Notes under the pieces: generated by a model
The model's database searches: none
Told to the model about the DNA's origin: nothing
Seen by the model: only the letters and a program-made list of their open reading frames with translations
Source of the DNA: a virus
DNA: 64,000 nucleotides
Strand: one strand, 5' to 3'
Virus record (IMG/VR): IMGVR_UViG_3300008262_006986
Span: 1 to 64,000 of that record
Shown: piece by piece, positions 27,583-35,552 of the stretch
Layout: the number at the start of each line of letters is the position of its first letter
Position numbering within the stretch: the stretch's first letter is position 1
Made by a program: the position numbers and the translations under genes

Positions 27583-27732
27583 ATGGAAGAAATATTTTTC
27601 TTTAGATATCATTTAAGTACGAGTCGTGAGGAATGGGGCAGAATGCAAGTTGCAGAAAGACGATTCCTCATGGAAAGATTTATCGAACAGAAAAACATGG
27701 AACAAGAAGAGCTAGAAAAAAATAAAAAATGA
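27583..27732 (+). CDS. Small ORF downstream of gp26-like gene (possible frameshift extension)
   Basis: 49 aa if read from its own ATG: MEEIFFFRYHLSTSREEWGR then a charged helix ending in Lys/Asn. GGA lies 8 nt upstream as a weak SD. The frame is open back to 27514, so it could also be made as a C-terminal extension of the gp26-like protein by -1 frameshift, as for lambda G/GT. Helical, charged and baseplate-adjacent; family not recognised. Confidence 0.55.
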   Translation: MEEIFFFRYHLSTSREEWGRMQVAERRFLMERFIEQKNMEQEELEKNKK

Positions 27733-27754
27733 TTTCCAATGAGGTAAATAAAGG

Positions 27755-28498
27755 ATGGCAGCAGTAAAAGAGAGATACCAAAATCCAGTCGTTGGTGACA
27801 CAGTCATCCTTAGATTGTTTTTTTACAATAGCAATAATTTTGCAAATGTTGAAGGCATAGTAAAAATAGATATTTACAAATTGGCTGATGGAGCCGGGAT
27901 TAACGACCCTGCTGCAAGAACACTTGTTCAAACAATTGAACCTGTTGATATATTACAAACAGATACTGGTCAATACTATACCGAAATATTAGTTGAAGAA
28001 AACCAGTACACTATTGGTAATTATGTTGATGTTTGGACTGTAAATTTCAATAACAACTACGAAGAAGTTTCTGAAGTTACAAACCCATTCACTATCTATC
28101 CTAATCTTTGGTATACAACTCCAATTCCAGTTGTTTACGATTTCAATTTTGCATTTAGACCATCAAGACTAAGACAGGGTTCAAAGCGTTACATAATTAT
28201 TGAAGTAACTCCTAATGTGCCAAAAGGAACAGATTTACAAAGATACTATGAAAATTTAGCAATCGTCGGACAGATGAAAGTATCTATCGAGCAAAGATCA
28301 GGTGCTTGCTTGCCACAAGAGCAAGATTTAAGGATGATCGTTGAGGGAGAGCCTGTAACTTTTAGAGAAAAACGATTTGGATATTATATGATAGATACTA
28401 GTGATATGGAAGTTGGAATTTATGATATATGGTTTGAACTTGATCTTGGAGATAACATTTATATTTCTGAAAGAAACCAACTGCAAATTTTCAATTAG
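27755..28498 (+). CDS. Probable virion structural protein
   Basis: 247 aa with SD AAAGG close to the ATG. It consists of beta-rich repeats that read like two Ig-like domains (VGDTVILRLFFYNSNNFANV; QYTIGNYVDVWTVNFNNNY; later FREKRFGYYMIDTSDMEVGI). No enzyme motif. It follows the gp26-like gene, so a baseplate or tail-surface role is likely but not shown. Confidence 0.6.
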   Translation: MAAVKERYQNPVVGDTVILRLFFYNSNNFANVEGIVKIDIYKLADGAGINDPAARTLVQTIEPVDILQTDTGQYYTEILVEENQYTIGNYVDVWTVNFNNNYEEVSEVTNPFTIYPNLWYTTPIPVVYDFNFAFRPSRLRQGSKRYIIIEVTPNVPKGTDLQRYYENLAIVGQMKVSIEQRSGACLPQEQDLRMIVEGEPVTFREKRFGYYMIDTSDMEVGIYDIWFELDLGDNIYISERNQLQIFN

Positions 28499-28611
28499 TA
28501 GTCAAAAATAATTCAGCTTAGTAATATGTCATCAGTCTGGCGAAACTATTTTTGGTTTCTCCTAATGATGTTCTGAAAGATTCAATATCAATACTTATGG
28601 AGGATTTTTAA

Positions 28612-30096
28612 ATGGCTACTTTTACTGATGAGCGTCTGGATCATTGGTTCAATACAAATCAAAATGTTCTGCTTTCTGGCAAGCACGGCGTTGGTAAAAC
28701 CGCTAGGATTCAGGCCTGCTTCGAGCGCCATGGTCTGGTACAAAACGATACCTATCTCTACTTTAGTGCAAGCACACTTGACCCTTGGGTTGATCTCATC
28801 GGTGTGCCCAAGGAACAACTGGATCAGAATGGAGAGAAATATCTTGGCATCATCCGTCCGCAGAATCTGTATAAAGGCAATGTTGTTGCTATCTTTTTCG
28901 ATGAGTATAATCGGTCTCCCAAAAAGGTTCGTAATGCCGTCATGGAGTTGATTCAAAAGAAATCAATCAACGGACTTGTTTTCCCTAACTTGAAGTGTGT
29001 TTGGGCTGCTGTAAACCCTGCTACTGAAGACGATGTCTATGATGTCGAAAAGATCGATCCCGCACAGGAAGATCGTTTTCAAGTTCAAGTAGCGCTTCCT
29101 TATGCTTGCGATCAAGATTTCTTCGTGAAGCGTTATGGAGATGCTGCTGCCTCTGCTGCTATCGAGTGGTGGAACGAACTTCCTGAACCCGAAAAGAACA
29201 AGGTGTCTCCTCGTCGCCTTCAGTACGCTTTGGATGATTATGTGAATGGCGGGGATATGGAGTTCGTTCTACCTATCAGCGCAAATATAACCAAACTTAG
29301 GCTTTCACTTAAGAATGGTTCTGTTGAAAGTAAACTCAAGGAGTTTTTTTCCAAAAAAGAACCAAAGTCAACCAAAGCTTGGTTTTCTCTCGAAAATAAT
29401 TGCAATAGTGCGTTGAGATACATTCTCAACGATAAGGAGTATTTCAACTACTTTTTACCTTTTATCAACAAAGAAAAGCTGATGGCTTTGATGTCAACTA
29501 ATGATAAAGTGCTTGAGTATATGGTTCGTAATCGTGAATCTCATGATTATCAAATCATTCTCCAGAATATCGTGACTGGCACAAATGCTGACCTGCAAGC
29601 GAAGGTGCGAAGGCTTATCAACAAGATCAAAGCTGAAATGCCTGATCTTCATCATGCGCCTTATCAACCATCACCAAAAGATGATGTTGAGCCTTTCAAA
29701 CCGACTCGTAAGTCTAGCCATTCTAACAGCGCAGGTATTGCAGCTGGAATTTCAGTAATGAATACTTTTTCAATAGACACAATCGAAAAGAAAGTTGATC
29801 TTTATGAAAGAGTAGTAAATTACATTACAGAAGATATCAGCAGCGATACTGCTGTTGGTTTGCTCAAAATCATTCAGAAGATTGTTTGCTCATCCTCTGT
29901 TGCTACCTTGAAAAGCAGCGATTTTGCAAATTTGGCTTCAGTCGTGAAATTTCTTTTGAGCCGATGCGTAAACAATGATGTAGTCAGGATTGATTCTGAC
30001 TTGGCTGAGATGGCGAAACTTTTGAAGCAGTACGCTATTTATGATGTCACTACCAATAACCAAGGAGGATCAAATGTTACTCTCACAGCCTGCTAA
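28612..30096 (+). CDS. MoxR-type AAA+ ATPase
   Basis: 494 aa with SD GGAGG. Walker A is GKHGVGKT (residues ~24-31), Walker B VVAIFFDEYNRSP, and sensor 1 lies in VWAAVNPATEDD. QEDRFQVQVALP is the arginine-finger region of MoxR proteins. MoxR ATPases remodel partner proteins that carry VWA domains. The partner is encoded next, with a 23-nt overlap. The C-terminal ~200 residues are helical and unknown. Codon use is less AT-rich than in most of the window, which may reflect acquisition or high expression. Confidence 0.85.
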   Translation: MATFTDERLDHWFNTNQNVLLSGKHGVGKTARIQACFERHGLVQNDTYLYFSASTLDPWVDLIGVPKEQLDQNGEKYLGIIRPQNLYKGNVVAIFFDEYNRSPKKVRNAVMELIQKKSINGLVFPNLKCVWAAVNPATEDDVYDVEKIDPAQEDRFQVQVALPYACDQDFFVKRYGDAAASAAIEWWNELPEPEKNKVSPRRLQYALDDYVNGGDMEFVLPISANITKLRLSLKNGSVESKLKEFFSKKEPKSTKAWFSLENNCNSALRYILNDKEYFNYFLPFINKEKLMALMSTNDKVLEYMVRNRESHDYQIILQNIVTGTNADLQAKVRRLINKIKAEMPDLHHAPYQPSPKDDVEPFKPTRKSSHSNSAGIAAGISVMNTFSIDTIEKKVDLYERVVNYITEDISSDTAVGLLKIIQKIVCSSSVATLKSSDFANLASVVKFLLSRCVNNDVVRIDSDLAEMAKLLKQYAIYDVTTNNQGGSNVTLTAC

Positions 30097-31477
30097 TCAA
30101 GTTGAACAAATGTCTAAAAAGGAATGGCTTGAGATTTGCGAAGGGCTTGAGCCGTATCACGCTGTGTTCTATAAAATGTGGCATCTCGGCAAGCCGGTTT
30201 TTACCAACGAGATTCCGACTGCCTGTGTACAGTTTGATAAAGTTGGACAATGCATCACTTGGAAATTCAATCCAAATTTTTGGAATGACTGCTCTTTTTA
30301 TAAGAAAATGTTTGTGATTTGCCATGAAGCTTTGCATATCTTGCTGAACCATGGGCAACGCTTCAATAAGCCAGAGCTTGCAGAAATTGCGAATGTAGCT
30401 ATGGATGTTGCAGTCAACCACTCTTTGGTTTCTAGGTTTGGTTTTGTTCGTGAGCAGATTTCAGAACATGAGCAACTTTGCTGGGTTGATACCGTATTTC
30501 CTAATGAAAAATACAAGGGATTTCCTGTTCCAGATGATCAATGCTCTGAATTCTATTTGAATTTACTCCGTAAGAAAAAACCGCAATCTAAAAACAACAA
30601 CGGTACACCTTCAAACAACAACGGCACACCTTCTCCTAGTCAAGGAAAAGGAACCCCTAGTCCTGAATCGAGTCAGGGTTCCAAACAAAAAGGGAAGTCT
30701 CAACCATATAAAACTTTAGATAGCCATACATTCTCCGATCAAGGTGATGATTTCTCGAATATTATCAAGAAGCTTGATCAGGAGCTAAGCAATGATGAAA
30801 AAAAAGAATTGCGGAATTTTCTCGACAAGCAGGTTGACGATGAGTATGGCAGAAAAGCTGGCACCTCTCCTTCTAGCCTAATATATGTAATCCCAGACGA
30901 AATCTTAAAGACGAAGAAAAAAGAGAAGTGGGAGACTGTCATTAAAAAATGGACAGTCAAGGCTTTATCTAATCTTGATTATGAAACCGAGCAATGGGCT
31001 AGAATTCATCGCAGAAACAGCGAGTTGGATCGCAATCTATTTCTTCCTAGTGAACTGGATGATGAAGATTGCAAGCTTGAAAAGAAAAAAATCAAGCTGC
31101 ATTTCTATTTGGATGTTTCAGGAAGCTGCTATCATTTAAAAGATAGATTCTTCAAAGCAGCTATGAGTTTGAATCCTAAGTATTTTGACATTAATCTCAA
31201 TGTCTTTAATACTGATGTATTCCATGTTGATATCAAAAATCCTGAAGCTTGTCCGGTTGGAGGAGGGACTGCTTTCGATATTATAGAGGATGATATTCAA
31301 AGGCATATGCGAGAGACAGAAAGCAAATATCCTGATGCCGTTTGGATTGTTACTGATGGGGGAGGAACAGATGTTAATCCCGAAAAGCCAGAAAGATGGT
31401 ATTGGTTTCTATCGGAAGACTATACTCATCATATTCCAAAAAAATCTCCCAAGTTTATGCTTGAGGATTATGAGTAA
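30074..31477 (+). CDS. Metallopeptidase-like + VWA-domain protein (DUF2201 type)
   Basis: 467 aa from the ATG at 30074 with SD AGGAGG inside the preceding gene. The N-terminal part has a zincin motif CHEALHILLNHGQRF (HExxH). A Gln/Asn/Ser/Pro-rich linker follows (~175-225). The C-terminal part is a VWA-like domain with the MIDAS sequence FYLDVSGSCY (DxSxS) and IVTDGGGTDV. This is the layout of DUF2201 proteins, the usual partners of MoxR ATPases. It probably forms a chaperone-like pair with the upstream AAA+ protein; the target is unknown. Confidence 0.8.
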   Translation: MLLSQPANQVEQMSKKEWLEICEGLEPYHAVFYKMWHLGKPVFTNEIPTACVQFDKVGQCITWKFNPNFWNDCSFYKKMFVICHEALHILLNHGQRFNKPELAEIANVAMDVAVNHSLVSRFGFVREQISEHEQLCWVDTVFPNEKYKGFPVPDDQCSEFYLNLLRKKKPQSKNNNGTPSNNNGTPSPSQGKGTPSPESSQGSKQKGKSQPYKTLDSHTFSDQGDDFSNIIKKLDQELSNDEKKELRNFLDKQVDDEYGRKAGTSPSSLIYVIPDEILKTKKKEKWETVIKKWTVKALSNLDYETEQWARIHRRNSELDRNLFLPSELDDEDCKLEKKKIKLHFYLDVSGSCYHLKDRFFKAAMSLNPKYFDINLNVFNTDVFHVDIKNPEACPVGGGTAFDIIEDDIQRHMRETESKYPDAVWIVTDGGGTDVNPEKPERWYWFLSEDYTHHIPKKSPKFMLEDYE

Positions 31478-32012
31478 AAAAAAATTCGTCAGAGAGCTTT
31501 AAAAGTTCCTTGACTGGAACACAAGTCCACTCTCTATAGTTTATTTTATACTCATATTCACCTTTGATATCTTCGGTGCGGAGAAATGCCAGCCAAGGTC
31601 TTCTATCTTTTTTCCAGAATAGAAGAGGCATTTTTCCGCATCTTTTGCTATCATCAGATACTTGTTTTAAGAAATTATCTAGCTCTGTGTTTCCGCTTTC
31701 AAAAATCGAGTTTAAATCGATTTTGTTGTAACCGCCTTTAGACTCAATTACGAAATTAAAACCCTCTGGGCAGCAAATATCGCCTGTTAGCGTGTCTTTG
31801 GCATGCTTGGGTAGGTTTTTGACTTGAGCCCATCTATTTCCTGAACCTACAGACCTACTGAATGTTTTTTCTTTTAAGTGTGAGAAACGATTATTCAAAA
31901 TACCTACGATTTCTCTCTCGACCCTTTTTCCCTTTTTACCACCATCAACTTTTTTTGTTTTATTTTTTAGTTTTTCAACATGGTAAGCATCATCTAGATC
32001 ATCAAAATTCAT
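31455..32012 (-). CDS. PDDEXK-type nuclease, possibly Holliday-junction resolvase-like
   Basis: 185 aa. KRVEREIVGILNNRF at the N-terminus, then SVGSGNRW, then LTGDICCPEGFNFVIESKGG give the E...GD...ExK order of the PD-(D/E)xK fold (Hjc/RecU type). SD AGGA precedes the ATG at 32012. It could trim or resolve recombination intermediates produced by the gp46/47-UvsX system. It is the last gene of the long minus-strand operon and overlaps the VWA gene by 23 nt. Confidence 0.65.
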   Translation of the reverse strand: MNFDDLDDAYHVEKLKNKTKKVDGGKKGKRVEREIVGILNNRFSHLKEKTFSRSVGSGNRWAQVKNLPKHAKDTLTGDICCPEGFNFVIESKGGYNKIDLNSIFESGNTELDNFLKQVSDDSKRCGKMPLLFWKKDRRPWLAFLRTEDIKGEYEYKINYREWTCVPVKELLKLSDEFFFTHNPQA

Positions 32013-32021
32013 ATTTATTTC

Positions 32022-33071
32022 CTATAGTCTTAAATTAAGAGAGTTAAGTTTTTTATTTATTTCTATTATTGTTGAAACAGCATCTTCATATTGTTTGCAA
32101 TCTACATTTTTATAATGTATAAAAGATGCTATTTTAGTTAAAAGCTTAGTTTGTTGGTTTTGTAGTTCAAAAATACAGTCAATTAAATCTTCCTCAAGAT
32201 TGTTTTGCTTATAATTGTTTTTATCAGATTCAAACTTTTTACTAACACTATCATTTATAAAATAATAATCTTTTGGAGTGTCTATGTATTTATTTTCTTG
32301 ATTCAATACATGCATATATTTTTCTATGTTGCAATTTTTTTTATAAACGAATTCAAATATCTCATATGGATTTATTTCTGTAATTTTAAATTGACCTAGG
32401 CTCAAACCTTTGTTTTTCAAATCATCAATTGAGCTTAGAAATATTTCTTCTGTGCTGAAAAAAAATATTTGTCCTAGTTCTTCCAACAAGTCTGCATAAA
32501 ACAACGGTCTTTGTTTGTTTCTGAACAAGACAAGCTTTCGTTCATTCTGTCTGTTCTGTGTAAAAGCTACTGAGAAATGTGATTCGTGTGCATAATTCAA
32601 AAAAAATGATAAGTTATCAAGATAACTTTTGTCTTCTTGCTCTAAAATTCTAAGTATTATTTCTGAATCACATGTAGATTTTGTCTGGTAAAAATTTTTA
32701 AGGAAACCAAGTTCATTTTTTATGACTATTCCATTATGGATTACTGCTTTGGATAAGTCTTCGCTAACAAATGGATGATTGTTTATGTTATCGGATGGAA
32801 GTCCCACACCAGTAGAAGCTGCTCGGCAATGAAATAAACCAAGATTAGTTCTTTTATCCCATAGATTTTTGAATACCGTCTTTTTGATCAAATCAATAGA
32901 TGGTCCGGGCTGCTTGTGGTAATAAATTTTGTTTTCTTCAAATTCTGAAACACAATAAAATCCAGCTGCATCAATGCCTCTGGCTTGAGTTTTATCAAAT
33001 AGCGTTGTAACTAGCTCTTCAGTTTTTTTTGGATTTTTGCTAGTTCCAATGTATCCTAATAGCCCACACAT
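32022..33071 (-). CDS. Class II glutamine amidotransferase (GATase-II)
   Basis: 349 aa. It starts MCGLLGYIG, giving the N-terminal catalytic Cys after Met removal. HCRAAS, then NNHPFVSEDLSKAVIHNGIV and CDSEIILRIL match the conserved Arg, Asn-Gly and Asp of GlmS/PurF-type glutaminase domains. There is no SIS or phosphoribosyltransferase domain, so the ammonia acceptor must be elsewhere. The C-terminal ~100 residues are unknown. Start overlaps the preceding stop (TAATG). A link to the amidoligase at 57555 is a hypothesis. Confidence 0.85.
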   Translation of the reverse strand: MCGLLGYIGTSKNPKKTEELVTTLFDKTQARGIDAAGFYCVSEFEENKIYYHKQPGPSIDLIKKTVFKNLWDKRTNLGLFHCRAASTGVGLPSDNINNHPFVSEDLSKAVIHNGIVIKNELGFLKNFYQTKSTCDSEIILRILEQEDKSYLDNLSFFLNYAHESHFSVAFTQNRQNERKLVLFRNKQRPLFYADLLEELGQIFFFSTEEIFLSSIDDLKNKGLSLGQFKITEINPYEIFEFVYKKNCNIEKYMHVLNQENKYIDTPKDYYFINDSVSKKFESDKNNYKQNNLEEDLIDCIFELQNQQTKLLTKIASFIHYKNVDCKQYEDAVSTIIEINKKLNSLNLRL

Positions 33072-33595
33072 TATTGTATAGGTGGTTCTCCTAGTGGTGC
33101 CTGTGGTTTTTGGGGAGGATTAGTTGTAAAGCCTGACATGCCTTCTGGACCTGTTTCTGGGGCTGCTGGAGGCAAAGTATTAGCTGGTTCTATTTGTGGT
33201 GATGGGCCTGCTTCTTTTGGAGTGACAGCCAAGTTGTTTACAGGAACATTCATTTTCTTCAAAGTAGCTTCTATTTCGGAAATACAGCTACCTATTGTTT
33301 GCTCCAAGTTATCATTTTCTTCGAGCGCTTTGGCAAGAGCAACTCCAACTTTTTGCATGGATTTTAAAAACTTAATATCATCACCAGACCAATGACCACC
33401 AAGCAAGCTTCTAACTTGACAGACAATTTTATCGGTGAACCTAACTAAATTTTTTGTCCCTATTTTACTGGCTTCTTCTTGTATCTCTTGCAGAGATGTA
33501 AGAATATTGCCGATTTCTTTCCCAAGGAAAGCTCTATTTTCATTTAATACGAAAGACCTGAAATCTAGGTCATCGTGTTTATATTCGTTTATCAT
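33071..33595 (-). CDS. Small protein with Pro-rich tail, probable late/internal head protein
   Basis: 174 aa. The N-terminal region contains FRSFVLNE (residues 12-19), with LNE fitting the (L/I)-x-E prohead-protease site. A helical middle is followed by a Pro-rich C-terminus (APETGPEGMSGFTTNPPQKP). CATAAATA lies 4 nt upstream of the ATG, inside the end of pyrG, and there is no SD, so a leaderless late transcript is predicted. It is also cotranscribed with pyrG. Confidence 0.6.
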   Translation of the reverse strand: MINEYKHDDLDFRSFVLNENRAFLGKEIGNILTSLQEIQEEASKIGTKNLVRFTDKIVCQVRSLLGGHWSGDDIKFLKSMQKVGVALAKALEENDNLEQTIGSCISEIEATLKKMNVPVNNLAVTPKEAGPSPQIEPANTLPPAAPETGPEGMSGFTTNPPQKPQAPLGEPPIQ

Positions 33596-35229
33596 GCTGT
33601 ATTTATGCTCTCAGCCTTTCTCTTTGCTGCACTTTCCATCAATCCAATAAATAATGGAGAGGCACTTTGAAGCCTTGATTTGAATTCAGGATGGGCTTGT
33701 GTTCCTATGAAAAATGGATGAATTTCCTGATTTAACTCCATGATTTCAATTAGATTAGTTTCTGGGTTTCTTCCCGTCACTTTCATGCCCTTTTTTTCAA
33801 AACCTTGAACATTGATAATTTCATCGTTAACTTCATAACGATGCCGATGTCTTTCGTGTATTGTCTTCTTTTTATATAAATCATATGCCAATGAATCTTT
33901 TGATAGCTCACAGGCATATGAGCCAAGTCTCATAGTCCCTGACTTCTTCGTGATTTTTTCTTGTCCCGGAATGTAATGAACGACAGGATGCTTTGTGTTC
34001 GGATCAAATTCCTCACTAGTAGCTTCATCCAATCCTAAGTGCCTAGCAAACTCAATAACAGCACATTGAAGACCTAAACAGATTCCTAAAAATGGTATCT
34101 TCTTTTCCCGTACATATTTAATCCCTTTTATCTTTCCCTCTACGCCACGAACATCAAATCCACCGGGAACAATTAGTCCGTCTATGTTTTCGAATAGCTT
34201 ATTTAAGCACTTGGCATCTTTGCATGCCTCTGCTTCATCGGCATTTATCCATACTATTTCAGCTTTAACATTTTTGGCTACTGCTGCATGAAAAATGGCC
34301 TCTTTAAGGCTTAAATATGCCTCATCACAGTTATCGTATTTGTTCAGAACGGCAATTCTGACAGTCGTTAATTCTTCATTACCGATATACTTTTCTACCA
34401 AGTCACGATATTTATGAATTCTGACTCCGTTTCGGGTAAGATGAAACTTGTCTATAATTAGATCATCAACATGTCGATTATAAAATTCTATTGGAACTTG
34501 ATAAACAGATTTGACATCAGGAGCCTCGAATACTGCGGACCTTGGAACATTAGTTAAGTTTGAAATCTTGTCCATAATAGACTTTGGTATTTCACGGTCT
34601 GTTCTACAGAATAATATTTCTGGCTGTAGGCCAGAGCTTTGCATTTGTTGAACCGCTTGTTGAAATGGTTTGGTCTTGAACTCTTTAATAGTTGGAACCC
34701 ACAAAACTGGTGCCACTAAAGAAATGATTACATCATTCCAATTTCTTTGTTTAAATTGCCTAATTGCCTCAAGGAACGGATATGATTCCGAATCGCCCAC
34801 AGTCCCACCAATTTCGATTAAAACAATATCTGCATCTTTACCTAAGTCTAGCAATCTATTAATAATTTTATCAGTAACATGTGGAACTATTTGAACTGTT
34901 TGACCCAAGTATTTACCATTATCTTGTTCGTCTAGTATCTCTTTATATACAGTACCAGAAGTAAGTATGTTTTTTGAACTTACTTGGCAATTGATAATTC
35001 TTTCGTAGGTTCCAAGATCAAGGTCTGTTTCAGACCCATCGTCGCACAGAAACACCTCTCCGTGCTCTCTTGGAGCCAAAACACCAGCATTCGTGTTTAG
35101 ATAGGGGTCGAACTTAATAGGGACTATTTTAAGGCCTCTTAATGACAATAAAAGTCCAAGGCTAGCTATTGAAACTCCCTTGCCAGTACCGCTAATAACA
35201 CCACCGCAAACAACAATGTACTTGGCCAT
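33592..35229 (-). CDS. pyrG: CTP synthase
   Basis: 545 aa, full length for PyrG. The N-terminal synthetase domain has KYIVVCGGVISGTGKGVSIA (P-loop), FDPYLNTNAGVLAPREHGEV and ETDLDLGTYERI. The C-terminal class I glutaminase domain has LGICLGLQCAVIEFAR with the catalytic Cys and the QAHPEF catalytic His/Glu. It converts UTP to CTP with glutamine. It is rare in phages and fits the nucleotide set here (NrdAB, dCMP deaminase, dNMP kinase). SD AGGG precedes the ATG; its own sigma70-type promoter lies upstream. Confidence 0.95.
   Translation of the reverse strand: MAKYIVVCGGVISGTGKGVSIASLGLLLSLRGLKIVPIKFDPYLNTNAGVLAPREHGEVFLCDDGSETDLDLGTYERIINCQVSSKNILTSGTVYKEILDEQDNGKYLGQTVQIVPHVTDKIINRLLDLGKDADIVLIEIGGTVGDSESYPFLEAIRQFKQRNWNDVIISLVAPVLWVPTIKEFKTKPFQQAVQQMQSSGLQPEILFCRTDREIPKSIMDKISNLTNVPRSAVFEAPDVKSVYQVPIEFYNRHVDDLIIDKFHLTRNGVRIHKYRDLVEKYIGNEELTTVRIAVLNKYDNCDEAYLSLKEAIFHAAVAKNVKAEIVWINADEAEACKDAKCLNKLFENIDGLIVPGGFDVRGVEGKIKGIKYVREKKIPFLGICLGLQCAVIEFARHLGLDEATSEEFDPNTKHPVVHYIPGQEKITKKSGTMRLGSYACELSKDSLAYDLYKKKTIHERHRHRYEVNDEIINVQGFEKKGMKVTGRNPETNLIEIMELNQEIHPFFIGTQAHPEFKSRLQSASPLFIGLMESAAKRKAESINTA
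33600..33607 (-). promoter_or_regulatory. Late element CATAAATA 4 nt from start codon
   Basis: On the minus strand CATAAATA-CAGC-ATG. It sits within the last codons of pyrG. T4-type spacing would put the transcript start at the ATG. Confidence 0.5.
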
Positions 35230-35256
35230 ATTTTTTCCCTGTGACTGGTTTTTTCA

Positions 35257-35284
35257 ATTGTACAGAAAGTACAAAGTGAATCAA
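35257..35284 (-). promoter_or_regulatory. Sigma70-like promoter for pyrG
   Basis: On the minus strand TTGATT (35284-35279), 16-bp spacer, TACAAT (35262-35257). It lies 27 nt before the pyrG ATG in a ~90-bp AT-rich gap. The spacer length matches the other sigma70-like promoters in the window. Confidence 0.55.
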
Positions 35285-35321
35285 CATTTTTATTATTTCA
35301 TTTAATTGAGTGTATTAAATT

Positions 35322-35552
35322 TTATTCTTCAAAAAAAGAACATCCCTGATGCTCAAAAGTCAAAAGTCCCTTTCTAGGACTTTTAGGATTGCAACAAACA
35401 CCCCAATCCGATCCTAATTTTCCTTCTAATTTAATAAAGTTTTTGCATCCACAACTACAATCTGGTCCCCAATCATCTGACCTAGACCTCGAACCATATG
35501 GCTCGAAGTCCGAGTCAAGATTGATTAGGACCATTTGTAGTTTATTGTGCAT
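35322..35552 (-). CDS. Small Cys-rich conserved protein
   Basis: 76 aa from the ATG at 35552, which overlaps the nrdA stop (TGATG). It has WGPDCSCGCKNFIKLEGKLG and DWGVCCNPKSPRKGLLTFEH then QGCSFFE, a Cys pattern seen in small bacterial proteins of the DUF3027-like group. It probably binds metal. Cotranscribed with nrdBA. Confidence 0.6.
   Translation of the reverse strand: MHNKLQMVLINLDSDFEPYGSRSRSDDWGPDCSCGCKNFIKLEGKLGSDWGVCCNPKSPRKGLLTFEHQGCSFFEE

Noticed and set aside
28499-28611. Promoter for the MoxR-type gene in the 113-bp gap
   Set aside because: TAATAT and a few weak -35-like hexamers occur but no pair has proper spacing. I could not assign one.
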